Shown here piece after piece: positions 44,901-53,264 of a stretch of 64,000 bases of DNA. A program made the position numbers and the translations under genes. This stretch comes from Thermus arciformis (GTDB lineage Bacteria; Deinococcota; Deinococci; Deinococcales; Thermaceae): the NCBI RefSeq assembly GCF_900102145.1, contig NZ_FNBC01000005.1, positions 33,514-97,513 of the forward strand, written 5' to 3'. The notes under the pieces were generated by a model. It made no database searches and was not told the DNA's origin. It saw only the letters and a program-made list of their open reading frames with translations. How positions within the stretch are numbered: position 1 is the first letter of the stretch; the number at the start of each line of letters is the position of its first letter.

Positions 44901-46445
44901 TCACCGGGGGGGCTGGTACTCGCCCCACTCCTCCCTTAAGACCCCGCAGACCTCCCCCAGGGTGGCCCGGCGGCGGAAGGCCTCCAGGACGTAGGGGAAG
45001 AGGTTCTCCTGGCCCCTGGCCGCTTCCCTTAGCCTTTCCAGGCCAATGCGGACGCTCTCCCCGTCCCGCTTGGCCTTGAAGGCGGCGAGCTCCCGCTTGC
45101 GCCTTTCGTGAAGCTCGGGGTCAATCCGCTGCACGGGGACGGGCTCGTTCAGGGGGCTATTGGGGTCAAAGAAGCGGTTCACCCCTACGATCACCCTCTT
45201 GCCCTCCTCCACCTCCTTCTGGAACTGCCAGGCGGACTCCTCAATGGCCCTCTGGAAGTAGCCCGCCTCCACCGCGGCCACCGCGCCCCCCAGGGCGTCA
45301 ATCTCCCGCAGGATCGCCTCCGCCTCCCGTTCCAGCTTGTCCGTGAGGTGCTCCACGTAGAAGCTTCCCCCCAAGGGGTCTATGGCCCGGGTGACCCCGC
45401 TCTCGTAGGCCAGGATCTGCTGGGTCCTTAGGGCGAGGAGGGCGCTTTTTTCCGTGGGCAGGCCCAGGGCCTCGTCGTAGGCGTTGGTGTGGAGGCTCTG
45501 CGTCCCCCCGAGGACCGCCGCCAGGGCCTGGTAGGCGGTGCGCACCACGTTGTTCAGGGGCTCCTGGGCCGTGAGGGTGGAGCCCCCGGTCTGGGTGTGG
45601 AAGCGGAGCATCCAGCTTTTCGGGTCCTTGGCCCCGAACTCCTCCCGCATGATCCTCGCCCAAAGGCGCCTTGCCGCCCGGAACTTGGCGGCCTCCTCAA
45701 AGATGTCCCCGTGGGCGGCGAAGAAGAAGGAAAGCCTGGGGGCGAAGCGGTCCACGTCCAGGCCCCGCTCCAAGGCGGCCCGCACGTAGGCCTTGGCGTC
45801 CGCCAGGGTGAAGGCGATCTCCTGGGCGGCGGTGGCCCCCGCCTCGCGGATGTGGTAGCCGGAGATGCTGATGGTGTTCCACCTGGGGACGCGCTCGGCG
45901 CAGAACGCAAAGATGTCGGTCACGAGGCGCATGGAAGGGCCGGGGGGGTAGATGTAGGTGCCCCGGGCGAAGTACTCCTTGAGGATGTCGTTCTGCACCG
46001 TGCCCGAGACCTTGTCCCAGGGCACCCCCTGGGCCTCGGCCACGAGGAGGTAGAGGGCGAGGAGCATCATGGCCGGGGCGTTGATGGTCATGCTGGTGGA
46101 GACCTGGTCCAGGGGGATGCCGTCAAAGAGCTTCTGCATGTCCTCGAGGGTGGCGATGGACACCCCCACCCGCCCCACCTCCCCCACGCTCATGGGGTGG
46201 TCGGGGTCCAGGCCGAGCTGGGTGGGGAGGTCAAAGGCCACGCTTAAGCCCGTCTGGCCCTGGGCGAGGAGGTATCGGTAGCGGGCGTTGGACTCCTCGG
46301 CGGTGGAGAAGCCCGCGTACTGGCGCATGGTCCAGAGCTTATCCAGGTACATCCGGGGGTAGATGCCCCGGGTGAAGGGGTACTCCCCGGGCCGGCCGAG
46401 CTTCTCCCGGTAGCCTTCCGGCAGGGACTCAAAGAGGCCTTCCAT
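44901..46445 (-). CDS. Methylmalonyl-CoA mutase large (catalytic) chain
   Basis: A 514-residue catalytic chain of a B12-dependent acyl-CoA mutase, interconverting methylmalonyl-CoA and succinyl-CoA. Landmarks: [67 protein letters not shown] and [19 protein letters not shown]. The cobalamin-binding domain (DxHxxG) is absent, so a separate small chain must exist elsewhere. The related isobutyryl/ethylmalonyl class cannot be fully excluded. It follows a 45-residue membrane peptide by 9 nt. Confidence 0.88.
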   Translation of the reverse strand: MEGLFESLPEGYREKLGRPGEYPFTRGIYPRMYLDKLWTMRQYAGFSTAEESNARYRYLLAQGQTGLSVAFDLPTQLGLDPDHPMSVGEVGRVGVSIATLEDMQKLFDGIPLDQVSTSMTINAPAMMLLALYLLVAEAQGVPWDKVSGTVQNDILKEYFARGTYIYPPGPSMRLVTDIFAFCAERVPRWNTISISGYHIREAGATAAQEIAFTLADAKAYVRAALERGLDVDRFAPRLSFFFAAHGDIFEEAAKFRAARRLWARIMREEFGAKDPKSWMLRFHTQTGGSTLTAQEPLNNVVRTAYQALAAVLGGTQSLHTNAYDEALGLPTEKSALLALRTQQILAYESGVTRAIDPLGGSFYVEHLTDKLEREAEAILREIDALGGAVAAVEAGYFQRAIEESAWQFQKEVEEGKRVIVGVNRFFDPNSPLNEPVPVQRIDPELHERRKRELAAFKAKRDGESVRIGLERLREAARGQENLFPYVLEAFRRRATLGEVCGVLREEWGEYQPPR

Positions 46446-46454
46446 ACCCTAGTT

Positions 46455-46592
46455 TTACAGGAAAAGCCGGAGGAGGAGAAGGAAGGCGAAAAGCACCCCC
46501 AGGAGGAGGAGAAGGGGCGGGAGGAGGAGGCTGTAAGCGGCGAGGACGAGGGCCAAGAAGTCCTTCCAGTCGGGTCTGGGCTCCTCCTTCAC
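46455..46592 (-). CDS. 45-residue single-helix membrane peptide upstream of the mutase
   Basis: Starting at GTG 46592 this reads VKEEPRPDWKDF followed by a very hydrophobic stretch (LALVLAAYSLLLPPLLLLLG and LFAFLLLLRLFL). I chose this start because TTGCCC-18-TATCCT (46628-46599) ends 6 nt before it, a clean leaderless promoter. Longer readings from ATG 46661 lack a promoter. It is the first gene of the mutase operon. No family is recognised; it is probably a small membrane protein. Confidence 0.6.
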   Translation of the reverse strand: MKEEPRPDWKDFLALVLAAYSLLLPPLLLLLGVLFAFLLLLRLFL

Positions 46593-46598
46593 CCTTCC

Positions 46599-46628
46599 AG
46601 GATAGGCCCCTTGGCCTTCCCGGGGCAA
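46599..46628 (-). promoter_or_regulatory. Leaderless promoter of the mutase operon
   Basis: TTGCCC (46628-46623), 18-bp spacer, TATCCT (46604-46599), then 6 nt to GTG 46592. It would drive the small membrane peptide, the mutase chain and the SnoaL-like protein. Confidence 0.65.
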
Positions 46629-46667
46629 GGCTTTCCCTCTTGCTAGCCTTTTTGATAGCATTGGCCC

Positions 46668-46973
46668 ATGGCCCTCTCCAAAAGCGCCCGGAAGGTGCTC
46701 AAGGTCATGGCCCGCCGGGGGGCCCCGGAGGTCCTCTTCGCCCTGGGCCGGGGGCCTTCCCGCTTCTCCGACCTCCAGGCGGCCTTGCTCCTTTCCCCCC
46801 GCACCCTGGTGGAACGGCTCAGGGAGTTTCACGCCCTGGGCTTCGTGGAGCGGCGGGCCTTCCCCGAGGTGCCGCCTCGGGTAGAATACACCTTGACGGC
46901 GAAGGGGAAGCGCGTGTTGGAGTTCTTTCAGGATTTGGAGGAGATTCTGGAAACCCGGGAGGTAACGCGGTGA
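46668..46973 (+). CDS. HxlR-like winged-helix regulator
   Basis: A 101-residue winged helix of the HxlR type: LFALGRGPSRFSDLQAAL, LSPRTLVERLREFHALGFVERR, and the wing PPRVEYTLTAKGKRVLE. The N-terminal sensing cysteine of many HxlR proteins is missing (no cysteine at all), so redox sensing is unlikely. TAGCAT (46656-46661) ends 6 nt before the ATG. Its stop overlaps the minD start (GTGA), making it the first gene of a minD-minE-rodA transcript. Confidence 0.75.
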   Translation: MALSKSARKVLKVMARRGAPEVLFALGRGPSRFSDLQAALLLSPRTLVERLREFHALGFVERRAFPEVPPRVEYTLTAKGKRVLEFFQDLEEILETREVTR

Positions 46974-47773
46974 AGGCACGGGCCATCGTGGTGACTTCGG
47001 GCAAAGGAGGGGTGGGCAAGACCACCACCACCGCCAACCTGGGGGCGGCCTTGGCCAAACTCGGGGAGAAGGTGGCGGTGGTGGACGTGGACGTGGGCCT
47101 GCGCAACCTGGACGTGGTCATGGGCCTCGAGGGGCGGGTGGTCTTTGACCTCATTGACGTCCTGGAGGGCCGGGCCAAACCCCGCCAGGCCCTCATCCGG
47201 GACAAGCGGGTGGAGAACCTCTACCTCCTCCCCGCCTCCCAGACCAAGGACAAGGAGGCCTTGGACCCCGAGCGTTTCCGGGACCTCGTCCAACACCTCC
47301 TCGCCGAGGAGGGGTTTGACCGGGTGCTCATAGACTCCCCCGCCGGGATAGAGAAGGGCTTCCAGACGGCGGCCACCCCGGCGGAAGGGGCCTTGGTGGT
47401 GGTGAACCCCGAGGTCTCTAGCGTCCGCGACGCCGACCGGATCATCGGCCTTCTGGAAGCCCGGGAGATCCGGGAGAACTTCCTCGTCATCAACCGCCTG
47501 CGGCCCCGGATGGTGGCCCGGGGGGACATGCTCTCCGTGGAGGACGTGGTGGAGATCCTGGGCCTGAAGCCCATCGGCATCATCCCCGAGGACGAGGGGG
47601 TGCTCATCTCCACCAACCAGGGGGAGCCCTTGGTCTTAAAGGGGACGGGCCCGGCCGCCTTGGCCTTCATGGACACGGCGCGGCGCCTCCGGGGGGAGGA
47701 GGTGCCCTTCCGCGCCCTCGAGGACCCCCAGGGGCTTTTAGGGGTGCTGAGGAGGCTCTTCGGAGGTCGCTGA
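46970..47773 (+). CDS. minD: Septum site-determining ATPase MinD
   Basis: ParA/MinD-type membrane ATPase that places the division septum. The 267 residues have the deviant Walker A GKGGVGKTTTTANLG near the N-terminus, VVDVDVGLRNLDVVMGLE, DSPAGIEKGFQTA, and a C-terminal amphipathic end (LLGVLRRLFGGR) for membrane binding. GTG 46970 has GGGAGG upstream and overlaps the regulator stop. Its usual partner minC is not in the window. Confidence 0.93.
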   Translation: MKARAIVVTSGKGGVGKTTTTANLGAALAKLGEKVAVVDVDVGLRNLDVVMGLEGRVVFDLIDVLEGRAKPRQALIRDKRVENLYLLPASQTKDKEALDPERFRDLVQHLLAEEGFDRVLIDSPAGIEKGFQTAATPAEGALVVVNPEVSSVRDADRIIGLLEAREIRENFLVINRLRPRMVARGDMLSVEDVVEILGLKPIGIIPEDEGVLISTNQGEPLVLKGTGPAALAFMDTARRLRGEEVPFRALEDPQGLLGVLRRLFGGR

Positions 47774-47994
47774 TGTGGTGGCGCAGAAAGAGCAAGGAAA
47801 AGGCCAAGGAGCGCCTGAAGCTGGTGCTGGCCTACGACCGGGCCAAGCTTTCCCCCGGGCTCGTGGAAAACCTCAAGAAGGACCTCCTGGAGGTCTTGCG
47901 CCGCTACTTCCCCGCCCAGGAGGAGGGGCTTTCCGTGGCCCTGGAGGAGCGGGGGGAGAAGATGATCCTGGTGGCCGACATCCCCCTGAGGTGA
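47773..47994 (+). CDS. minE: Division topological specificity factor MinE
   Basis: A 73-residue MinE, which stimulates MinD ATPase and drives its relocation. The N-terminal basic anti-MinCD helix (KSKEKAKERLKLVLAYDRAKLSPGL) and the C-terminal dimer part ([19 protein letters not shown]) are clear. The ATG overlaps the minD stop by one base. Confidence 0.9.
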   Translation: MWWRRKSKEKAKERLKLVLAYDRAKLSPGLVENLKKDLLEVLRRYFPAQEEGLSVALEERGEKMILVADIPLR

Positions 47995-48001
47995 GGTCCC
48001 G

Positions 48002-49081
48002 GTGACCCTGACCCGGCCCAACCCTTTGGCCTACGACTGGGGCCTCATCCTCTTGGCCCTGACCCTGGTGGTCCTCGGCCTCTTTAACCTGCGAAGCGCC
48101 GCCCCCGACCCCGGCCTCCTTCCCCGGCAGGGGGCGGCCTTCCTCCTGGGGCTGGCCCTGGCGGTGGGGGTGCAGTTCCTTTCCCGCCGCGCGGTCTTCG
48201 CCCTGGCCTACCCCCTCTACGGCCTCTCTTTGCTCCTTCTCGGGCTGGTCCTGGTGGTGGGCCGGGAGATCAACGGGGCCAAGGCCTGGTTCGTCCTGGG
48301 CCCCCTGCAGTTCCAGCCCCTGGAGGTGGCCAAGCTGGGGCTCGTCCTGGCCCTCGCCCGCCTCCTGGAACACCGCCCCATCCTCCGGGTTTGGGACTAC
48401 TTCCTTCCCGGCCTCCTCACCCTGCCCGTGGTGGCCCTGCTCCTGCTCCAGCCCGACCTTGGGGGCACCCTGGTGGTGCTCTTCGGGGCCTTCGCGGTCC
48501 TATGGGTGCGGGGGTTGCCGGGGAAGCACCTCTTGGTGGGGGCGCTGGCCTTGGCCCTTTTGGTGCCCACGGTGATCTGGCCCAACCTCAAGCCCTACCA
48601 GCGGGAGCGGGTCCTCATCGTGCTGGACCCCTACCGGGACCCCTTGGGCCAGGGGTTTCAGGTGATCCAGTCCACCATCGCCATCGGCTCCGGGGGGCTT
48701 TTCGGCAAGGGCTACGGCCAGGGGACCCAGACCCAGCTGGGCTTTGTGCCCTTCCGCCACACGGACTTCGTCTTCGCCGTCTGGGCGGAGGAGTGGGGGT
48801 TCGTGGGGGCGGTGGCCCTCCTCGGCCTCTACGCCCTCCTCCTCCTGCGCCTTTTCTCCTTGGCCCTGGAGTGCCCCCGCATGGCGGACCGCCTCTTCCT
48901 TGCCGGGGTAGGGGGGATGCTGGGCTTCCAGGTGGTGGTGAACCTGGGGGTGGCCCTGGGGGTGATGCCCGTGACCGGCCTCACCCTGCCCCTTTTCTCC
49001 TACGGGGGGTCCAGTCTGGTGGCCACCCTCCTCTCCCTGGGGCTCGTGCTCCTGGTGCACCGGGACCGCCTGGCGCCCTAG
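48002..49081 (+). CDS. rodA: Peptidoglycan glycosyltransferase RodA
   Basis: A 359-residue SEDS-family polymerase with ten membrane helices that elongates the cell wall together with a class B PBP. GREINGAKAWFVLGPLQFQP and GYGQGTQTQLGFVPFRHTDFVFAVWAEEWG are SEDS signatures; the aspartate in HTDF matches the catalytic residue of the structurally known Thermus RodA. GTG 48002 lies 7 nt after minE, so division-site placement and wall synthesis genes are linked. Confidence 0.93.
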   Translation: MTLTRPNPLAYDWGLILLALTLVVLGLFNLRSAAPDPGLLPRQGAAFLLGLALAVGVQFLSRRAVFALAYPLYGLSLLLLGLVLVVGREINGAKAWFVLGPLQFQPLEVAKLGLVLALARLLEHRPILRVWDYFLPGLLTLPVVALLLLQPDLGGTLVVLFGAFAVLWVRGLPGKHLLVGALALALLVPTVIWPNLKPYQRERVLIVLDPYRDPLGQGFQVIQSTIAIGSGGLFGKGYGQGTQTQLGFVPFRHTDFVFAVWAEEWGFVGAVALLGLYALLLLRLFSLALECPRMADRLFLAGVGGMLGFQVVVNLGVALGVMPVTGLTLPLFSYGGSSLVATLLSLGLVLLVHRDRLAP

Positions 49082-49099
49082 GCTGCTAAACTGGGCCCC

Positions 49100-50170
49100 G
49101 TGGCCGGGGACGTGCTGGTGCGCCTTTCGGGAGTGCGCAAGGCCTTCGGCGGGGTGCTGGCCTTGGACGGGGTGGACCTCGAGGTCCATAGGGGCGAGTT
49201 CTTCAGCCTCCTTGGGCCCTCGGGCTGCGGCAAGACCACGTTGCTCCGCCTCCTGGCGGGGTTTGACACCCCCGATGCGGGCCGCATAGAGATCGCCGGG
49301 CGGGACATGGCCGGGGTCCCCCCCTACGAGCGCCCGGTGAACACCGTCTTCCAGAACTACGCCCTCTTCCCCCACATGACCGTGGAGGCCAATGTGGCTT
49401 TCGGCCTCCGCATGAAAGGCCTTCCCCAGGAGGCCATCCGGGAGAAGGTGGCCTGGGCGTTGGAGCTCGTGGACCTCCTGGGCCTGGAGAAGCGCTACCC
49501 CCGGGAGCTTTCCGGGGGGCAGAAGCAGCGGGTGGCCCTGGCCCGGGCTTTGGTCCTGGAGCCCCAGGTCCTCCTCCTGGACGAGCCCCTCTCCGCCCTG
49601 GACGCGAGGCTCCGCCAGGACCTCAGGGTGGAGCTCATGCAGCTCCAGAGGCGGCTTGGCACCACCTTCATCTTCGTCACCCACGACCAGGAGGAGGCCT
49701 TGGTCATGTCCGACCGCATCGCCGTGATGCGCTCGGGCCGCATTGAGCAGGTGGGGCTTCCCGACGAGGTCTACGAGCGCCCCAAGACCCGCTTCGTGGC
49801 GGCCTTTCTCGGCCGCTCCAACTTCCTCCCCGCAAGGCCCCACCCCTTGGGGGCCGAGACCCCTTTGGGGCCTTTGCGCCTCAGGGCCCCTTTGGCACGG
49901 GAGGCCCTTTTGGCGATCCGCCCGGAGAAGATCCGCCTCTACCCCCTGGGGAACGGGCTTCCCGCCCGGGAAAACCTGGTGCGGGCGGTGGTGGAGGAGA
50001 TCGTCTACACGGGGGCGGAGAACCAGTACTACCTTCGCTCTGGGGAGGTGCGGCTTCTGGCCTACACCCTGAACCAGGACCTGCAGGAGCCGGGGGCCGA
50101 GGAGTTCGGGTACGGGGAAGAGGTCCTCTGCTACCTTCCCCCGGAGAACCTGGTGGTGCTCCATGAATGA
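49100..50170 (+). CDS. potA: Spermidine/putrescine ABC transporter ATPase PotA
   Basis: A 356-residue ABC ATPase: Walker A LGPSGCGKTTLLRLL, signature LSGGQKQRVALARAL, Walker B VLLLDEPLSALD, and a C-terminal TOBE-like regulatory domain. TAAACT (49087-49092) ends 7 nt before GTG 49100, so it is probably leaderless and independent of rodA. It starts the potABCD operon; the next gene overlaps by 8 nt. Polyamines are important to thermophiles, consistent with the assignment. Confidence 0.92.
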   Translation: MAGDVLVRLSGVRKAFGGVLALDGVDLEVHRGEFFSLLGPSGCGKTTLLRLLAGFDTPDAGRIEIAGRDMAGVPPYERPVNTVFQNYALFPHMTVEANVAFGLRMKGLPQEAIREKVAWALELVDLLGLEKRYPRELSGGQKQRVALARALVLEPQVLLLDEPLSALDARLRQDLRVELMQLQRRLGTTFIFVTHDQEEALVMSDRIAVMRSGRIEQVGLPDEVYERPKTRFVAAFLGRSNFLPARPHPLGAETPLGPLRLRAPLAREALLAIRPEKIRLYPLGNGLPARENLVRAVVEEIVYTGAENQYYLRSGEVRLLAYTLNQDLQEPGAEEFGYGEEVLCYLPPENLVVLHE

Positions 50171-51023
50171 GGCGGCTACCCCCCTGCAGCGCCTCTTCCG
50201 GGTTCTGGTCACCGTGGGCCCGGGGGCGCTTTGGCTCTTCCTCTTCGTCCTCTTGCCCACGCTCCTCGTACTCCTGGCCTCCTTCATGAGCCGGGGGCCT
50301 TACGGGGAGCTCCAGGGGCCCCTCACCCTGAAGAACTACCTGCGGCTCCTGGAGCCCCCTTACCTCGAGGCCTTCGCCCAAAGCCTCTGGGTGGGGTCCC
50401 TGGCCACCCTCCTCTCCGCCCTCCTGGGCTACCCCTTGGCCTTTTACATCGCCCGCCACCCCCGGCGGGACCTCCTCCTCTTCCTGCTCCTCCTCCCCTT
50501 CCTCACCAACTTCCTCATCCGGGTCTACGCCTGGCTCGTCCTCTTGCAGAAGGAGGGCCTGGTGAACGCCTTCCTGCAGGCCTTTGGCCTCGGGCCCCTA
50601 AGCCTCTACCCCTCTTTCCTCGCGGTGCTCCTGGCCACGGTCTACACCTTCTTGCCCTTCTTCGTCCTCCCCGTCTACGCCAGCGTGGAGCGGATTGACT
50701 GGCAGCTTCTGGAGGCGGCCTACGACCTTGGGGCGAGGCCCTTTAGGGCCTTTCTCCACGCCGTCCTTCCCCAGACCTACCCCGGGCTTTTCGCGGGGGG
50801 CGTCCTCGTCTTCATCCCCGCCATGGGCACCTTCGTGGTGGCGGACCTCCTGGGGGCGGGGCGGGTGGTCCTCATCGGCAACCTCATCCAGCAGCAGTTC
50901 GGCGTCAGTCGGGACTGGGCCTTCGGGGCGGCTTTGAGCGTGTTCCTGATGGGGTTTGTTCTTCTCAGCCTTTACCTCTACGCCCGCCTCCAGGGGGAAA
51001 GGGGGCTTGAGGACCTGGTATGA
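50163..51023 (+). CDS. potB: Polyamine ABC transporter permease PotB
   Basis: A 286-residue permease with six membrane helices and the binding-protein-dependent permease (EAA) loop EAAYDLGARPFRAFLHAVLPQTYPG. N-terminal helix LWLFLFVLLPTLLVLLASFM is typical of PotB. It overlaps potA by 8 nt and potC by 4 nt (ATGA). Confidence 0.9.
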   Translation: MNEAATPLQRLFRVLVTVGPGALWLFLFVLLPTLLVLLASFMSRGPYGELQGPLTLKNYLRLLEPPYLEAFAQSLWVGSLATLLSALLGYPLAFYIARHPRRDLLLFLLLLPFLTNFLIRVYAWLVLLQKEGLVNAFLQAFGLGPLSLYPSFLAVLLATVYTFLPFFVLPVYASVERIDWQLLEAAYDLGARPFRAFLHAVLPQTYPGLFAGGVLVFIPAMGTFVVADLLGAGRVVLIGNLIQQQFGVSRDWAFGAALSVFLMGFVLLSLYLYARLQGERGLEDLV

Positions 51024-51799
51024 GGCGGCTCCTCTCCCTCCACGCCTTGTTGGTCTACCTCTTCCTCTACCTGCCCATCCTGGTCATCGTGGCCCTCTCC
51101 TTCAACGAGAGCCGCCGGGGGGTGCGCTTCACCGGCTTCACCCTGGACTGGTACCGGGCCCTCTTCCAGGACCCACGGGTGCTGGAATACTTCCTGAACA
51201 CCCTGACCGTGGCCTTTGTTTCCACCCTGGTCTCCACGGTCCTCGGCACCCTCCTCGCCCTGGGGCTCGTGCGCTACCGCTTCCCCGGCAAGGGGTTTTT
51301 GCGCTACCTCCTCTACGTCCCCGTGGTGGTGCCCGACGTGGTCATGGGGGTTTCCCTCCTCCTCCTCTTCGCCTTTTCCCGCGAGCTTTTGGGCTTTCCC
51401 CGGCTTTCCCTCCTCACGGTGATCCTGGGGCACATCACCTTCCAGGTGGCCTTCGTGACCCTGGTGGTGCGCTCGAGGCTCCTCCTCCTGGACCCCGCCC
51501 TGGAGGAGGCCGCCCGGGACCTGGGGGCGAGGGGGCTCCAGACCTTCCTCCACGTGACCCTTCCCCTGGCCTGGCCGGGGGTGGCGGCGGGGGCGCTCCT
51601 CGCCCTCACCCTCTCCCTGGACGACTTCGTGGTCACCTTCTTCACCGCGGGGCCTGGGGCCACCACCCTGCCCCTTTACATCTACTCCAGCGTGAAGCTC
51701 GGGGTGAGCCCCAAGGTCCACGCCCTCTCCACCCTGGTGGTGGGGCTTAGCGCCTTCTTCCTGGCTTTGGGGTATGCTCTCAGCCGGAGGAGGGTATGA
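51020..51799 (+). CDS. potC: Polyamine ABC transporter permease PotC
   Basis: A 259-residue permease with six helices; the EAA loop reads EEAARDLGARGLQTFLHVTLPLAWPG, and SLDDFVVTFFTAGPGATTLPLYIYS is a PotC landmark. It pairs with PotB in the membrane channel. ATGA overlaps on both sides. Confidence 0.9.
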   Translation: MRRLLSLHALLVYLFLYLPILVIVALSFNESRRGVRFTGFTLDWYRALFQDPRVLEYFLNTLTVAFVSTLVSTVLGTLLALGLVRYRFPGKGFLRYLLYVPVVVPDVVMGVSLLLLFAFSRELLGFPRLSLLTVILGHITFQVAFVTLVVRSRLLLLDPALEEAARDLGARGLQTFLHVTLPLAWPGVAAGALLALTLSLDDFVVTFFTAGPGATTLPLYIYSSVKLGVSPKVHALSTLVVGLSAFFLALGYALSRRRV

Positions 51800-52851
51800 G
51801 GCGGATCGGATGGCTCTTGGTCCTGGTGGCGGCGGCCTTCCTCGGGTGGCTTTGGCTTCGGCCCAAGGCGCCCGCGGGGGCGGGCACCCTCTACTTCCTC
51901 AACTGGGCCGACTACATCCCCGAGGAGCTCCTAAGGAAGTTTGAGCGGGAGACGGGGGCCAAGGTGGTCCTGGACACCTTTGAGTCCCCCGAGGCCATGC
52001 TGGCCAAGCTCAAGGCGGGGGCGGACCAGGAGTTCTCCCTGGTGGTGGCCCCGGACTACTACGTCCTCCAGATGGCCCGGGAGGGCCTCATCGCCCCCCT
52101 GGACAAGGGGAGGCTGAAGAACCTGGCCAACCTGGACCCCTTCTTCCTAGACCCCCCCTATGACCCGGGCCTCCGCTATTCCGTGCCCTACCTCTGGGGC
52201 ACCACGGGGATCGCCTACCGGGAGGACCTGGTGAAGGGCCCCGTGGACTCCTACGCCGTCTTCTTTGACCCTAAGGCCCAGGTGGGGCCCTTCCTCCTCC
52301 TGGACGAGATGCGGGAGACCATCGGGGCGGCCTTGAAGTACCTGGGCTACTCCGTGAACACCACCGACCCCGAGGCCCTGGAGAAGGCCAAGGAGCTCCT
52401 CATCGCCGCCAAGAGGCGCTCCGTGGGCTTCGCCGGGGGGGTGGAGGCCCTGAACCGCATCCTGGCGGGGGACGCCGCCTTGGCCCTCGCCTACTCGGGA
52501 GACGTCCTCCAGGCCCGGGGAGAGGACGAGCGCCTCCGCTACGCCCTGGCCAAGGAGGGGGGGACGCTTTGGACGGACGCCATGGTGGTGCTGAAGCGGG
52601 GCCCGGCGCAAGCGCTCGCCTACCGCTTCATGGACTTCCTCCTGGAGCCGGAAAACGCCGCGGCCTTAGCGGAGTACACCCACTACGCCACCCCCGTGGC
52701 CAAGGCCATCCCCCTCCTGCCCGAGGCGATGCGGAACGACCCCGTGGTCTTCCCGCCGGAGGAGGTGCGCTCTAAGCTTGAGTACCTCAAGGACCTGGGC
52801 CCGGACATCGCCCTCTTTGACCGGGTCTGGACCGAGGTGAAGGCCCGCTAA
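51796..52851 (+). CDS. potD: Polyamine-binding protein PotD
   Basis: A 351-residue exported solute-binding protein. An uncleaved-looking anchor or signal helix (IGWLLVLVAAAFLGWLWL) is followed by TLYFLNWADYIPEELLRKFERETGAKV, the PotD opening, and SVPYLWGTTGIAYREDLV. No lipobox cysteine is seen, so it is probably signal-anchored or cleaved by signal peptidase I. ATGA overlap with potC. Confidence 0.9.
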   Translation: MRRIGWLLVLVAAAFLGWLWLRPKAPAGAGTLYFLNWADYIPEELLRKFERETGAKVVLDTFESPEAMLAKLKAGADQEFSLVVAPDYYVLQMAREGLIAPLDKGRLKNLANLDPFFLDPPYDPGLRYSVPYLWGTTGIAYREDLVKGPVDSYAVFFDPKAQVGPFLLLDEMRETIGAALKYLGYSVNTTDPEALEKAKELLIAAKRRSVGFAGGVEALNRILAGDAALALAYSGDVLQARGEDERLRYALAKEGGTLWTDAMVVLKRGPAQALAYRFMDFLLEPENAAALAEYTHYATPVAKAIPLLPEAMRNDPVVFPPEEVRSKLEYLKDLGPDIALFDRVWTEVKAR

Positions 52852-52886
52852 AGGAAGGCCTGGCCTTCAGGCCCTATACTTGGGGC

Positions 52887-53264
52887 ATGAAGCGGGCCTT
52901 CCTCCTTCTCTTCCTGGCCCTTTCCGCTCTGGCCCAGGGGGTGGAGGGCCTTTGGGCCAGGGCCTGCGCCCAGTGCCACGGGGAGAAGGCCCAGGGGGTG
53001 AGGCCCTACCCTGGCCTCCAGGGGGTGGCCCCCCTCTTCGCCACCCCGGAGGGCCGGCGCTACCTGGTCCTGGTGGTCCTCTACGGCAAGAAGGGGGAGG
53101 CGGGCCTGATGCCGGGCTTCGCCCAGCTCAAGGACGAGGAGCTCGCCGCCCTCCTGAACCACCTCATGGCCCTCCTCAAGGCCAAGGGGGAGGCTTTTAA
53201 ACCGGAGGACGTGAAGAAGGAACGGGGCCAGAACCTGGCCCCAGACCGGATCCAAAGGCCCTAG
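52887..53264 (+). CDS. Exported monohaem cytochrome c
   Basis: A 125-residue protein with a signal peptide ([18 protein letters not shown]) and one haem motif, CAQCH (about residues 30-34). GLMPGF near 75 probably supplies the methionine ligand. It is a class I cytochrome, perhaps an electron carrier. TATACT (52875-52880) ends 6 nt before the ATG, giving a leaderless promoter separate from pot. Its TAG stop overlaps the ilvD stop on the other strand (CTAG). Confidence 0.85.
   Translation: MKRAFLLLFLALSALAQGVEGLWARACAQCHGEKAQGVRPYPGLQGVAPLFATPEGRRYLVLVVLYGKKGEAGLMPGFAQLKDEELAALLNHLMALLKAKGEAFKPEDVKKERGQNLAPDRIQRP

Noticed and set aside
46593..46661. ATG 46661 as the start of the small membrane peptide
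   Set aside because: No -10 in place and only 6 nt from a divergent start; GTG 46592 has a full promoter at the right distance.
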